Below, piece after piece: positions 45,605 to 57,064 of a stretch of 57,168 bases of DNA (the first letter of the stretch is position 1; each line of letters opens with the position of its first letter). The translations under genes and the position numbers were made by a program. The stretch comes from Thermovirgaceae bacterium (GTDB lineage Bacteria > Synergistota > Synergistia > Synergistales > Thermovirgaceae). The stretch is taken from contig JAUSOU010000038.1 of assembly GCA_030656095.1 (NCBI GenBank), forward strand, positions 1 to 57,168, read 5' to 3'. The notes beneath the pieces were generated by a model that saw nothing but the letters and a program-made list of their open reading frames with translations, was not told the DNA's origin and did no database searches.

Positions 45605-47352
45605 GAGCTGCCGACTCCTCCTTTCAATCTCCTGGCCAGTTCCAGATATTCCTTCATCTCTTCGGGCGAGGCCTCTTTGCGGGCGTGTCTCTCCTTCAGG
45701 GCTGAAAGCCTTCCCCTGAGCCGTTTTCCCTCGAGCGCCGAAACGACTATCTTCCACAGCTCCCCGCTCTCACCGTTTCTTTCACAGTGCGCCCCCCCGG
45801 ACGATATCATGCGCATCGGGAAGGAATCCCCCATCTCGGCCCATCTGGACCTCAATTCGGCGGTGCTGTCTCCGGAAAGAAGCGTGACCGCGATGGATTT
45901 CGCCCTTTCGTCGGAAAGAAGCCGCAGAACCGCCTCGGGTGCGGTGTCCGCTCTCCCCTTCTCGTCCGTCCACAGAAGGAAACACAGGGCGGACTCCCAG
46001 GGATCGACATCCCCTTCCTTTCCCGGACCCTCCTGCCTGTCTATATATACGCTCTCAGGAGACGAAATACCTTTTTTCCTCTCTTTTCCGGCCGATTCCC
46101 TGGCGGCCCTCAGAAGATCCAGCATCTCAGGCAAAAGAATGCCGATACCCTGGGCCACCTGGGAGATGTGTCTGTTGGCCTCAAGGGAAGGAAGTTCGGC
46201 GAGACCGCGGATTATCTCCCGGCGCGCTTCCGTCCTGCGGGATTCGTCCTCGAGTTCGGACCTTTTTACCCTGATGTGAAAAAGCGGCAGCGGCTCCGAC
46301 CGCTGGAGAAGCACCTCGAAACGCTTTGCCCCGTCACTCTCCGCGAGAAGATCGTCAGGATCCTTCCCTGCGGGAAGAACGACCACCCTGATGTCCAGGC
46401 CGCTTCGCTGCAGCACGTACATGCCCCTTATCGTGGCCGCCTGGCCGGCGGTATCGGCGTCGTAGCATATAAGGCACTGGTCCGCGAAGCGCTTTAGCAG
46501 GACGGCCTGCTCGTCGGCAAGAGATGTCCCGAGTGAGGCCACCGCCTCCGTAAAGCCGGCCATGTGGAGTTTTACGGCATCCATGTACCCTTCGACAAGT
46601 ATCGAGCGTCCTCTTTCGCGGATGGACTGCTTGGCCGAGTTAAGGAGGTAGAGGGTTTTCCTCTTGCTGTAAAGATCTCCCTCCGGGCTGTTGATGTACT
46701 TGGTCCCCTCCCCGTCCACGAGGCGCCCGCCGAAGGCGACAAGCCTCCCCTGGACATCGCGGATGGGGAAAATGATCCTCCCTCTGAAGCGGTCGTACTG
46801 GCGCCTGTCGCTTTCGGCCAGCAGCCCCGCCGCCATCGCGTCGGCAAGGGGGATCTTCCTGGCCTCCAGGTCTCTTTTAAGAGAATCCCATGATGAGGGG
46901 GACCAGCCTATCTCGAAACCTGCGGCATTCCCGGAGGATATTCCTCTTCTCTCGAGGTACTTTCTCGCGCCCTCCCCTCCCGCACCGGCAAGTGAGTCGC
47001 GAAAAAACGAAAGAGCCGTATCCATGGCCTTCGACACGCCGCTCCCGCGCTCCGGCCGGTCGGGCCTGCGTTCGAGAGTGACTCCGGCCCTTTCGGCGAG
47101 CATGGCGAGAACCTCCGAAAAGGAGAGCCCTTCCCTCTCCATTACAAAAGAGTAAATGTCTCCGCCCCTGCCGCATCCGAAGCAGTGGTAGGTCTGGCGG
47201 TCAGTGGAGACGTGGAACGAGGGGGTCTTCTCGGAGTGGAACGGGCAGAGTCCGCGAAAGCTTTTTCCCGCCCGCCTGAGCTGGACTGTTTCCCCGATGA
47301 GTTCGACGATGTCTATCCTGTCCTTTATCTCCCGCACTGAGTCACGGTCCAT
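45601..47352 (-). CDS. dnaG: DNA primase
   Basis: DnaG makes the RNA primers for replication. 583 aa: N-terminal CHC2 zinc domain ([26 protein letters not shown]), catalytic TOPRIM region with [17 protein letters not shown] and [15 protein letters not shown], and a C-terminal helicase-binding domain. The ATG at 47352 follows GGGGGTGGCAGGG; the track start is 21 codons further upstream. It is translationally coupled to rpoD, as in the macromolecular-synthesis operon, but rpsU is not upstream. Confidence 0.95.
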
Positions 47353-47454
47353 CCCTGCCACCCCCGCTTTCTCTTGCGTTCCCCAAAGACACGCCGGGGG
47401 AGAGCCATAGGACACCCTCCCCCGCCGCGCAGTGAAAAAGAATTTTCCGTTGTC

Positions 47455-47471
47455 GCCCCGTTGTCCGGGGC
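47455..47471 (-). terminator. Weak hairpin after hppA
   Basis: GCCCCG and CGGGGC form a 6-bp stem with a 5-nt loop seven nt after the hppA stop. The U-rich stretch lies about 15 nt further on, not directly behind the stem, so termination is uncertain. Confidence 0.3.
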
Positions 47472-47477
47472 TATGTC

Positions 47478-49439
47478 CTAGACGAAGAGCGGCGCAAACA
47501 CCAGCGCTACAACGGACATGAGTTTGATAAGGATGTTCAGGCTGGGTCCGGCGGTATCCTTGAACGGATCGCCGACGGTATCACCGACGACAGCGGCGGC
47601 GTGAGGCTCGGAACCCTTGCCGCCGTAGTTGCCCTCCTCAATATACTTCTTGGCGTTGTCCCATGCTCCTCCGGCGTTGGACATGAAGATCGCCATCATT
47701 ACACCGGTCACGATGGCTCCGCCCAGCAGACCGCCGAGGGCCTCTGCCCCGAGGACGAGCCCGACGGCAACGGGGCTGAGAACCGCCAGGAGGCCGGGCA
47801 GGATCATCTCCTTAAGAGAGGCGGTGGTCGAAATGTCGACGCAGCGTTCGTATTCGGGCCGTCCTGTCCCCTCCATTATGCCTGGGATCTCCCTGAACTG
47901 CCTGCGGACCTCGTCTATCATCTGGGAGGCCGCTCTGCTGACGGCCTGGATGGTCATCGCGCTGAATACGAAGGGGAGCATGCCGCCGATGAAAAGTCCC
48001 ACCATGACGCGGGGGTTGTTTATGTCGATGACGGAAAGGCCGACCGCGGTGGCGTAGGCCGCGAACAGCGCCAGCGCCGTCAGAGCGGCGGAGCCTATGG
48101 CAAGGCCCTTGCCGATCGCCGCGGTGGTGTTGCCCACCGCATCAAGTTTATCGGTTATCTTCCTGACCTCGGGGGGCATGTGGCTCATCTCGGCGATCCC
48201 GCCCGCGTTGTCGGCTATGGGACCGTAGGCGTCGACGCTGAGGGACATGCCGGTGATCGACAGCATTCCTACCGCGGCGCATGCTATGCCGTAGAGTCCT
48301 CCGAACCTGACGCCGATGAGGACAGCTCCGCAGATCATAAGCACCGGGATCGCGGTGGACTTCATGCCAACCCCTATGCCGGCCAGGATGTTGGTGGCGG
48401 ATCCGGTAACGGAGGCTGCCGCTATCCCGCGAACCGGCGCATAGGCCGAGGAGGTGTAGTACTCGGTGACCAGACCTATGAGAACACCCACGGCCACTCC
48501 GGCCAAAACCGCCCAGAAGAGCGTGACGTCGCCGAATATCGCCCTTGTCATGAAGAAGGATCCGGCGATCATGAACGCGCCTGTGGCCAGCGTGCCTATC
48601 CTCAGGGCAAGCTGCGGGTTTCCTCCGTCTTTGACTCTGACGAAGAATGTCCCCAGCACCGCCGAGACGATCCCCAGCGCGGCGAGAAGTAGCGGGTAGA
48701 CTACTCCGGTCTCTCCGAACACGACCAGGCCTATGGCCATCGCAGCGATGATGGAGTTGACGTAGGACTCGAAAAGGTCGGCTCCCATTCCGGCGATGTC
48801 GCCCACGTTGTCGCCTACGTTGTCGGCTATGACGGCCGGGTTCCTGGGGTCGTCCTCGGGGATGCCCGCTTCAATCTTGCCGACCAGGTCGGCTCCGACA
48901 TCGGCGGCCTTGGTGTATATCCCACCCCCGACCCTTGCGAAGAGCGCTATGGAGCTGGCGCCGAATCCAAAGCCGGTGATGATGGTGGGATCCCTGAAGA
49001 ACCAGTAGCAGACGATAATGCCGATGATGCCGATGCCTACGACGGACATGCCCATGACGGTCCCGCCCGTGAAGGCTATCTTGAGAGCGGGGTTCATTCC
49101 GCTTGCCGCCGCGAAGGCTGTCTTGCCGTTAGCCTTGGTGGCGACCCTCATTCCGACAAAACCCGCAAGACCGCTGCAGAGGGCCCCCAGAAGGAACGAG
49201 AAGGCCGTGTAGGAGCTGATCTTGAACCACAGCAGTGCGCTCACGGCTATTACGAACGGGATCAGCGCCCTGTATTCCCGCGAAAGGAACGCCATTGAAC
49301 CCTTCTGTATGATTGCGGAAATCTCCACTATTCTTTCATTGGTAACCTCGAAGGCGTTGATGCGCCCCGAGGCTAATACCGCGTATGCGAGCGCCAGAAG
49401 GCCTGCGCCCCCGGCAATCCAGAAGATCTGAGTGACCAT
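47478..49439 (-). CDS. hppA: Membrane-bound ion-pumping pyrophosphatase (K+-dependent type)
   Basis: Couples pyrophosphate hydrolysis to H+ or Na+ transport across the membrane. 653 aa with about 15-16 transmembrane helices. Substrate motifs: [11 protein letters not shown], and the duplicated acidic motif in [19 protein letters not shown]. The stretch [10 protein letters not shown] has Ala where K+-independent enzymes have Lys, so I infer the K+-dependent class. The pumped ion (H+, Na+ or both) cannot be decided here. ATG with GGGAGG upstream and its own promoter. Confidence 0.94.
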   Translation of the reverse strand: MVTQIFWIAGGAGLLALAYAVLASGRINAFEVTNERIVEISAIIQKGSMAFLSREYRALIPFVIAVSALLWFKISSYTAFSFLLGALCSGLAGFVGMRVATKANGKTAFAAASGMNPALKIAFTGGTVMGMSVVGIGIIGIIVCYWFFRDPTIITGFGFGASSIALFARVGGGIYTKAADVGADLVGKIEAGIPEDDPRNPAVIADNVGDNVGDIAGMGADLFESYVNSIIAAMAIGLVVFGETGVVYPLLLAALGIVSAVLGTFFVRVKDGGNPQLALRIGTLATGAFMIAGSFFMTRAIFGDVTLFWAVLAGVAVGVLIGLVTEYYTSSAYAPVRGIAAASVTGSATNILAGIGVGMKSTAIPVLMICGAVLIGVRFGGLYGIACAAVGMLSITGMSLSVDAYGPIADNAGGIAEMSHMPPEVRKITDKLDAVGNTTAAIGKGLAIGSAALTALALFAAYATAVGLSVIDINNPRVMVGLFIGGMLPFVFSAMTIQAVSRAASQMIDEVRRQFREIPGIMEGTGRPEYERCVDISTTASLKEMILPGLLAVLSPVAVGLVLGAEALGGLLGGAIVTGVMMAIFMSNAGGAWDNAKKYIEEGNYGGKGSEPHAAAVVGDTVGDPFKDTAGPSLNILIKLMSVVALVFAPLFV

Positions 49440-49569
49440 TCAAAGTACCTCCCTGCATCGTATGAAGTTCTGAAACACAAAATACAGCGCGCCTCCATGG
49501 CGTGCGCCGTGTCAAAAAATGATCGGCAGCAAATACAAAAACCGGGTACAAAGACCAGAACCATCAAGC

Positions 49570-49605
49570 GAACATCATTATAGACACCCTTGCTTTTTCC
49601 CGCAA
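49570..49605 (-). promoter_or_regulatory. Promoter of hppA
   Basis: On the minus strand TTGCGG (49600-49605) is followed after 17 nt by a perfect TATAAT (49577-49582). The leader to the hppA ATG is about 130 nt, long for this window. I recognise no riboswitch in it. Confidence 0.65.
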
Positions 49606-49627
49606 GGCATTGCATTCTTCCGGATTT

Positions 49628-50269
49628 TCACTTTTCACGGTTGCGGCGGCGCAGATATACGCCCACCCCTGCACTGAGGTCGAAATCTCCCTTCAGGGAT
49701 TTCAGCATGCCTTTCACGGCCCCTGATATGAACTCGCCGACAAAAGCCTTTGCCGGGATTCTTTTATCCCCGCAGTAGATCTCGGCGGGGGACGCCTCCG
49801 CGCCGCGGGCCATTGAGGCAACAAGGGCGGCAAGATCCGCCTCTTCCCCTGCGGCAAAGTGCCTCTCCTTCGCGCAGGGGTTGTCCCTGTCGTAAAAGGC
49901 GACCACTCCCGAAACCTCTTCAGGGATCTCGAGCGGGCTTCCGACCCAAATCTTCGGAACGGAAAAAGATTTACCCCCCTCAAGGAGCAGCAGGTGCTTC
50001 CCGGGAAAGAAACGGGCCGCAAGGCTTGCGGTGTCGATCTTTTCATCCGCCTCTTCGATGCGTACGCCGTCCGGGCCCCAAAGCGCCACCCGGGGGATCA
50101 CCCCGGCGAGCAGACCCGAATCGCTTCCGTTCGGCGAGAGGACGTTTTCGTGCGTGTGCTTTACGTAGACCGCTTCAACCCCGTCTTCGAGCAGAAGGGA
50201 GATCAGCTTGCTACAGAGAGTCGTCTTTCCGCTGTTTTTGAAACCGCTCACTGCAAGAATAAAAGGCAT
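49628..50269 (-). CDS. MobB-like P-loop nucleotide-binding protein
   Basis: A 213-aa protein with a P-loop GFKNSGKTTL (residues 9-18) and the HTHENVLSP region after strand 2, as in MobB, which helps form molybdenum guanine dinucleotide cofactor. The C-terminal ~55 residues (GDKRIPAKAFVGEFISGAVKGMLKSLKG) form the extra domain found in some MobB-like proteins. No other molybdenum-cofactor gene is in the window, so the role is unproved. The ATG at 50269 has GGGGTG upstream; the track ORF is 134 codons too long. Confidence 0.72.
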   Translation of the reverse strand: MPFILAVSGFKNSGKTTLCSKLISLLLEDGVEAVYVKHTHENVLSPNGSDSGLLAGVIPRVALWGPDGVRIEEADEKIDTASLAARFFPGKHLLLLEGGKSFSVPKIWVGSPLEIPEEVSGVVAFYDRDNPCAKERHFAAGEEADLAALVASMARGAEASPAEIYCGDKRIPAKAFVGEFISGAVKGMLKSLKGDFDLSAGVGVYLRRRNREK

Positions 50270-50292
50270 AAAAACACCCCGATTTCTCCGGA

Positions 50293-51399
50293 TCAGCTGT
50301 CGCCCCGCATCTTCATCCAGATCCTGCGGTAACTGTCCAGGAAGAAGATGAACATGGATATTATCAGAGGACCGCAGAAGAGTCCCAGAAAACCCCACGC
50401 TGCAAGACCGCCCACGACGCCTATGAATACGATGAGAATGTGAACCTTGCTCCCCTCGGAAATGAATATGGGGCGGATAAAGTTGTCGATGGTGCTCACC
50501 ACGAGAAGGGCCCAGACCGCAAGAACGATGGCCAGATTGACCTCTCCGGTCGCCGCAAGGTAGGCCGCGCCGGGAAGAAGGACAATCGGTGTCCCTACGA
50601 ACGGGATCATTGCCAGTATGAACAGGACTCCGGAAAAGAGTGCCGGGCTCGGAAGACCGACCCACCACCACCCAAATCCTCCCAGAACAGCCTGTATTCC
50701 AGCCGTGAAGGTAATTCCGTATACGACAGCCTGGAGGATCTGTTTTGCCTTCCCGAAGAGATCATCGCGTTCAGAGGAGGGAAGTGGGAGGATCTCCTTC
50801 ACGTATTCGAGTATCTTGTGTCCGTCACGGATCATGAAGAATGATGCTACCGAGATGACAATAAGCTGATAGACCATGCGGAAAGCGTCGCCCAGAAAGC
50901 CCCTCGATACGGATGCCAGCCAGGAGGCGAACCACCTTCCCGCCTGGCGGACAGCGTCTCCAAGAAAGGCGAAGTGTTCGACGAAGGGGGTCAGTCTGGC
51001 GGATAGCGCCTTGGGGAGAAAGTCCAGGATGGTGGGGACCTCCGAGCCTTCCAGATTCATCAGCAGGTCAGCCACTTTCCCGTAAACCTTGATACCCTCG
51101 CGTGCTATCAGCATACCCATCAGGCCCGCAGGAACGACGAGGAGCAGAAGAATTGCGGCGGTGGTAATTCCGGCGGCCAGGTTGGACCACCTGCCGGAAA
51201 AAGCTCTTCTGTAAAGCAGCGAATAGAGCGGGTAAGCGAAAAAGGAGAGCAGTGCCGACCATGCCAGCGGTCTGAAAAGGGGGAAGGATATGATGAAGGA
51301 GAGGACGGCAAGCATGGCAAAGGCCACAATGAACGGCAGGTAACTACCCCTCTGCACACGGGGTTTTGACGCATTGATCGTCTCCAAGCCTCCGCACAC
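50293..51399 (-). CDS. AI-2E/PerM-family membrane protein
   Basis: A protein of about 368 aa with seven to eight transmembrane helices and the family-typical C-terminal half (GFGWWWVGLPSPALFSGVLFILAMIPFVGTPIVLLPGAAYL, STIDNFIRPIFISEG). Members are variously described as AI-2 exporters, Na+/H+ antiporters or permeases; the substrate here is unknown. The GTG at 51399 sits directly on GGAG; a TTG at 51387 with GGAGG eleven bases upstream is an alternative. It lies between guaA and the MobB-like gene. Confidence 0.85.
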   Translation of the reverse strand: MCGGLETINASKPRVQRGSYLPFIVAFAMLAVLSFIISFPLFRPLAWSALLSFFAYPLYSLLYRRAFSGRWSNLAAGITTAAILLLLVVPAGLMGMLIAREGIKVYGKVADLLMNLEGSEVPTILDFLPKALSARLTPFVEHFAFLGDAVRQAGRWFASWLASVSRGFLGDAFRMVYQLIVISVASFFMIRDGHKILEYVKEILPLPSSERDDLFGKAKQILQAVVYGITFTAGIQAVLGGFGWWWVGLPSPALFSGVLFILAMIPFVGTPIVLLPGAAYLAATGEVNLAIVLAVWALLVVSTIDNFIRPIFISEGSKVHILIVFIGVVGGLAAWGFLGLFCGPLIISMFIFFLDSYRRIWMKMRGDS

Positions 51400-51450
51400 C
51401 TCCGTAATGTCCCCCGCTCAACTTCCGGGGGCTCACTGTAGTGCTATTTT

Positions 51451-52998
51451 CTATTCCCACTCTATAGTTGCCGGAGGTTTACCGGTTATGTCGTAGACCA
51501 CCCGGTTCGCCCCGCCCGCCTCGTTGCATATCCTTCTGGCCGTCCTGTCGAGAAGATCCCCGGGCAACCGCACCCAGTCGGCGGTCATTCCGTCAAGCGA
51601 TTCAACGGCACGCAGGGCAATGACCTCCGCGTATGTCCTGATGTCGCCCATCACGCCGACAGTCCTGACCGGAAGAAGAACACAGAATGCCTGCCACATG
51701 GTGTCATAAAGCCCGCTCGCGCGGATCTCCGAGGTGAAGATGGCATCGGCCTTCCGGAGGGTTTCAAGTCTTTCGGGCGTGATCTCTCCGAGGCAGCGGA
51801 CGGCCAGCCCCGGGCCCGGGAAAGGGTGCCGGCCGAGGATGCCCGCCGGAACTCCCAGCATTGCCCCGATCTTCCGGACCTCATCCTTGAAGAGGTCCCG
51901 GAGAGGCTCCAGGACACTGAAATCCATCTTCTCCGGGAGACCTCCCACGTTGTGGTGGCTCTTGATCACCGCGGCGTCCTTGCCCTTGTGACCGCTCTCT
52001 ATAACGTCCGGGTAGAGTGTCCCCTGAAGAAGCCAGGAAGCCCCGCCGATCTCTTTTGCCTTGCGCTCGAAGACACGAATGAATGTCGTACCTATGGCCT
52101 TGCGTTTCATCTCGGGGTCGGTCACACCCCGCAGGGCCGACAGAAAATCATCCGCTGCGTCGACGTAGTGGACCTTGAGCCCGAGAGAACCGTCGTAGGT
52201 TTCCATCACCTGTTTCGCCTCTCCCTGGCGGAGAAGACCGTTGTTGACGAAGATGCACTCAAGCCTGTCGCCGATGGCCCGGGACGTCAGGACTGCCGCG
52301 ACGGTGGAATCGACCCCGCCGGATAGACCGCAAACGACGCGTCCGTCACCCGTCATGGCCCTGATGACATCAATGGATGACTGGACCCAGTCCTCGAGGT
52401 TCCAGGACCTGCCGCAGCCGCAAACCTTAAAGACAAAGTTCGTGAGGACATCGGTTCCGTGAGCGGTATGCGCGACCTCCGGATGGAACTGGATCGCCGA
52501 TATCCTCGCGTCTTCGTTCTCGAAGCCCGCGATCATCCCCGACTCGCTTCTGGCCGTAACACGGAAACCTGCGGGGGGCGATTCGACGTAGTCCCAGTGG
52601 CTCATCCAGACATCGAGGGCTTCCGGCAGTCCGCCAAGGAGAGCGCTCCTCCGGTCCTCGACCGTCACCCTTGACCTGCCGTACTCCGCGAACTCTCCCT
52701 TTCTGACCTCTCCGCCCATCATTTTCGCTACAAGCTGCATTCCGTAGCAGATCCCGAGGACGGGAAGCCGGGCTTCGAGAAGCCCGGGAGGTACAGCGGG
52801 CGAATCCTCCTCGAGGACGCTCCCGGGCCCGCCGGAAATGATAACTCCGGAGGGGTTTTTCCCGAGGATCGTCTCCAGGTCACAATCCCACGGGAGGATT
52901 TCGCTGTAGACCCCGATCTCCCTGACCCGCCTCGCTATAAGCTGGGTATACTGCGATCCGCAGTCGATTATGATTATAGTCTCCCGCTCTTTTGTCAT
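51451..52998 (-). CDS. guaA: GMP synthase (glutamine-hydrolysing)
   Basis: Converts XMP to GMP. 515 aa: N-terminal class I glutamine amidotransferase with catalytic Cys in GICYGMQL and His-Glu in FHPEV, an ATP-pyrophosphatase P-loop GLSGGVDSTVAA, and a C-terminal dimerisation domain ending VVYDITGKPPATIEWE. The ATG at 52998 is preceded by GGAGGTGACC. The track start is 29 codons too early. It lies 85 nt downstream of the groEL terminator; a weak extended -10 (TGGTACACT) is the only promoter candidate I see. Confidence 0.96.
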   Translation of the reverse strand: MTKERETIIIIDCGSQYTQLIARRVREIGVYSEILPWDCDLETILGKNPSGVIISGGPGSVLEEDSPAVPPGLLEARLPVLGICYGMQLVAKMMGGEVRKGEFAEYGRSRVTVEDRRSALLGGLPEALDVWMSHWDYVESPPAGFRVTARSESGMIAGFENEDARISAIQFHPEVAHTAHGTDVLTNFVFKVCGCGRSWNLEDWVQSSIDVIRAMTGDGRVVCGLSGGVDSTVAAVLTSRAIGDRLECIFVNNGLLRQGEAKQVMETYDGSLGLKVHYVDAADDFLSALRGVTDPEMKRKAIGTTFIRVFERKAKEIGGASWLLQGTLYPDVIESGHKGKDAAVIKSHHNVGGLPEKMDFSVLEPLRDLFKDEVRKIGAMLGVPAGILGRHPFPGPGLAVRCLGEITPERLETLRKADAIFTSEIRASGLYDTMWQAFCVLLPVRTVGVMGDIRTYAEVIALRAVESLDGMTADWVRLPGDLLDRTARRICNEAGGANRVVYDITGKPPATIEWE

Positions 52999-53083
52999 GC
53001 CGGTCACCTCCGGGGCGCGCTCCAGTACACTTCGCACGGGAGTCGCAACAAGTGTACCAGAATTCCTCACCCGTGCTTCACTC

Positions 53084-53112
53084 AATAAAAAGGGCCCCCG
53101 AAAAGGGGGCCC
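53084..53112 (-). terminator. Strong intrinsic terminator of groESL
   Basis: GGGCCCCC and GGGGGCCC form an 8-bp GC stem with a 5-nt loop, followed on the minus strand by TTTTTATT. It lies 19 nt after the groEL stop. Confidence 0.95.
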
Positions 53113-53131
53113 GATGCACTGCCGGAAGGTA

Positions 53132-54823
<1,692 letters not shown>

Positions 54824-55114
54824 TTACTTCTCCAGGATGGCGAGAACGTCGCGCTCGCTCAGGATGAGCATTTCCTCGCCGTCTACCTTGACCTCGGTCC
54901 CGCCGTACTTGCTGAACAGTATCTTGTCGCCGGTCTTGACCTCAGGAGGCAACTTCTGTCCGTTTTCGAGAACCTTGCCGGACCCTACCGCCAGAACTTC
55001 ACCCTCCTGCGGCTTCTCCTTGGCGGTCTCCGGAATGAGAATTCCGCCCTTTGTCTTCTCGTCCTGGCTGAGAACCTTCACAACTATCCTGTCACCAAGT
55101 GGTTTGAGCTTCAT
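54824..55114 (-). CDS. groS: Co-chaperonin GroES
   Basis: 10-kDa lid of the GroEL chamber, 96 aa. N-terminus [15 protein letters not shown]; mobile loop [21 protein letters not shown]-terminus ends DVLAILEK. The ATG at 55114 has GGGAGGGG upstream; the ORF track adds 16 residues. Regulated through the CIRCE element in its leader. Confidence 0.98.
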   Translation of the reverse strand: MKLKPLGDRIVVKVLSQDEKTKGGILIPETAKEKPQEGEVLAVGSGKVLENGQKLPPEVKTGDKILFSKYGGTEVKVDGEEMLILSERDVLAILEK

Positions 55115-55155
55115 CTGTCTTACCCCTCCCTGCTGATGCGATATTGAGAAATATG

Positions 55156-55182
55156 TTAGCACTCTCAGTCATCGAGTGCTAA
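55156..55182 (-). promoter_or_regulatory. CIRCE operator (HrcA site) of groESL
   Basis: A perfect TTAGCACTC-N9-GAGTGCTAA inverted repeat lies just downstream of the predicted transcript start. It is the known binding site of the heat-shock repressor HrcA, whose gene is outside the window. The site can also pair as RNA in the leader. Confidence 0.97.
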
Positions 55183-55187
55183 CGAAC

Positions 55188-55223
55188 CCGAATGATAGTA
55201 TATGTCAGTCGCGGCAATCTCAA
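55188..55223 (-). promoter_or_regulatory. Sigma70 promoter of groESL
   Basis: On the minus strand TTGAGA (55218-55223) is followed after 17 nt by TACTAT (55195-55200). The CIRCE element begins about 12 nt after the -10, so HrcA would block initiation. Confidence 0.75.
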
Positions 55224-55279
55224 GGGTTCTCAAAGTCTTCCTGGGGTGAATAGTCAGGATAAGGGGTGTTTATCTTTTG

Positions 55280-56347
55280 TTATTGGCCGTTTCTTTCGTT
55301 TTTTGACAAAATACGGTCAGAAAGAGTGGCTGAAGGATCGGGGGCAATGTCAAGACTCGAGCCGCCCTCCCTTAAAAAGCGGTTGAGTCCTGCCGCCGCT
55401 ATCATCAAGGCGTTGTCGGTGCAGAGTTCTGCAGGCGGAATGAAGGCGTTCACTCCGAAACGCGACCTGAAGGCCGCACGGAGAGCGGAATTGGCGGACA
55501 CTCCGCCGGAGAGACAGATCTTCCCCACCCCGGTGACCCCTGAAGCCAGGCAGACCTTGCCGAGTAGAGATGATACCGCGGCTTTCTGGAAGGAGGCGCA
55601 TACGTCGGCGACGGGGACCTCCATGCCTTCGCGGCGTATCCTGGAAACGGCCCAGAAGACGGCCGTCTTGAGGCCGCTGAAGCTGAACTCGACCCCGGAT
55701 GTTCCGTTCATGGGCACTGGAAAATCAAATGCTTCCGGGTCTCCCTGCGAGGCAAGGCGGTCCACCTCGGGTCCGCCGGGATAGGGAAGCCCCAGGATCC
55801 TGGCAACCTTGTCGTAGCACTCACCCGCGGCATCGTCGCGTGTCCTGCCCACCATCGAGTAATCCCCCCAAGCCCGGACAAGGATTATCTCCGTATGCCC
55901 CCCGGAGACGACGAGGCAGAGGAAAGGGGGGGCCAGACCTTCGTGCGCGATCCGGTTCGCGAAGATGTGCCCCTCGATGTGGTTGACTCCGATCATCGGG
56001 CAATTCCACGCCTGGGCAAGCCCCTTGGCGGTCATGACGCCCACGAGCAGGGACCCCATCAGCCCCGGCCCGGTCGTAACCGCCACGAGACCGATCTCCC
56101 GGGCTGGTTCGGTTATTCCTGCATCAGAAAGGGCCGCCCGCAGCAGCGGCAAAATCGCCTCCTGGTGCTTCCGTGAGGCCAGTTCCGGCACCACTCCGCC
56201 GAACGCGGCGTGGTCCTTGATCTGGCTCGACAGGAGTGAGGCCAGAACTTTCCCGTCAAAACCCATCAGCGCGATGCCGGTATCGTCGCAGCTGGTCTCT
56301 ATCCCCAGAACTGCAGCTCTGGAGAGACCGCTATCTATCTGCCGCAA
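55280..56347 (-). CDS. tsaD: tRNA N6-adenosine threonylcarbamoyltransferase
   Basis: TsaD transfers the threonylcarbamoyl group made by Sua5/TsaC to A37 of ANN-decoding tRNAs. ASKHA-fold motifs: GIETSCDDTGIAL at the N-terminus, metal-binding NHIEGHIFAN, VVSGGHTEIILV, and CLSGGVSANSALR near the C-terminus. The track ORF is 71 codons too long at the 5' end; a TTG at 56347 with GGGGTG upstream gives 355 aa, near the normal 335-345, and a 13-nt overlap with the zinc-ribbon gene. No TsaB or TsaE is in the window. Confidence 0.93.
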   Translation of the reverse strand: MRQIDSGLSRAAVLGIETSCDDTGIALMGFDGKVLASLLSSQIKDHAAFGGVVPELASRKHQEAILPLLRAALSDAGITEPAREIGLVAVTTGPGLMGSLLVGVMTAKGLAQAWNCPMIGVNHIEGHIFANRIAHEGLAPPFLCLVVSGGHTEIILVRAWGDYSMVGRTRDDAAGECYDKVARILGLPYPGGPEVDRLASQGDPEAFDFPVPMNGTSGVEFSFSGLKTAVFWAVSRIRREGMEVPVADVCASFQKAAVSSLLGKVCLASGVTGVGKICLSGGVSANSALRAAFRSRFGVNAFIPPAELCTDNALMIAAAGLNRFLREGGSSLDIAPDPSATLSDRILSKNERNGQ

Positions 56348-56517
56348 CCGGAACACCCCGAGCAGGAGCCCGAACAGCTCTTTGACCGCTTCCGAAGCGG
56401 CGGCCCGGACTCGTGGATCAGCGTCCTTCCTCCGCAGGCCGGGCACCTGACGCAGCCGCATTCGCGGGAGAAACGCTCCCCGCAGGAGGCGCAGCGATAG
56501 ACGTGCTTTTCCGTCAC
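56335..56517 (-). CDS. Small Cys-rich zinc-ribbon protein (FmdB-like)
   Basis: A 60-aa protein with a zinc ribbon (YRCASCGERFSREC...CPACGG) and a Cys/Ser/Gly-rich tail (SCSGSCSGCSGCGR), resembling FmdB-type regulators. Function unknown. A GTG at 56517 forms a GTGA overlap with the upstream stop and starts just before the ribbon, so I prefer it to the ATG at 56535. It overlaps tsaD by 13 nt, suggesting translational coupling. Confidence 0.7.
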   Translation of the reverse strand: MTEKHVYRCASCGERFSRECGCVRCPACGGRTLIHESGPPLRKRSKSCSGSCSGCSGCGR

Positions 56518-57041
56518 TTCTTGGGCACCACCCATTCAGCCGACTCCTCCATATAAGCAAAAACGACAGCCTTCCCGGGGGGTGCGAACTCTGCCGGGAT
56601 CGCCAGGGCCAGCATCGCCACAGTTCCGCTGGGGATCTCCCCCTCGATCACAAAGGCCTTCCGGGTCCGGATATCCCCTGGTTCGACTTTCCTGCCCCCG
56701 ACCGCAAGGTCACCCGTGTTGAAATCCCATGGCTTGTAGGCCTCGTACCTTACGATGAAAAGCGTCTTCCCCTTAACGGGGTCGGTCCCCCAGTGGTGGG
56801 CGTGCCAGGAGAGCCATTCGGGCACGGACGGGTCGACGCGGACGGCCTCAGCCAGGGTTCTGTCGACGTAGATGAACTGGAGCTTCCCCCTGGCCCCGAT
56901 GACCATGTCTCCGAGCAGCTGCCCCTCGGGGTACAGCGTGACCGTGCGTTCCTCGACAAGTTTCTGGACATCAGCAGCAAAAGCGAAAGTGCCTGCCGCG
57001 GCCAGGAAACATAAAGCCATTGCCATTATTGCTTTCCGCAT
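56514..57041 (-). CDS. Exported protein of unknown function
   Basis: I do not recognise this 175-aa protein. A clear Sec signal peptide (MRKAIMAMALCFLAAAGTFAFA, cleavage near FAFA-AD) precedes a mature domain of about 150 residues rich in beta-type sequence, with WLSWHAHHWG and KPWDFNTGDLAVGGRKVEPGD as notable stretches and no cysteines. It overlaps the zinc-ribbon gene by 4 nt and is upstream of tsaD. ATG start; the region upstream is a heptamer array. Confidence 0.75.
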   Translation of the reverse strand: MRKAIMAMALCFLAAAGTFAFAADVQKLVEERTVTLYPEGQLLGDMVIGARGKLQFIYVDRTLAEAVRVDPSVPEWLSWHAHHWGTDPVKGKTLFIVRYEAYKPWDFNTGDLAVGGRKVEPGDIRTRKAFVIEGEIPSGTVAMLALAIPAEFAPPGKAVVFAYMEESAEWVVPKK

Positions 57042-57064
57042 GTAAAAACCTCCTTTGTTGATCG

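Noticed and set aside
47601-48692. 363-aa plus-strand ORF inside hppA
   Set aside because: Composition is low-complexity and antisense to transmembrane coding sequence; no recognisable domain.
49336-49551. 71-aa minus-strand ORF in the hppA leader
   Set aside because: Overlaps the hppA start in another frame and has no conserved features.
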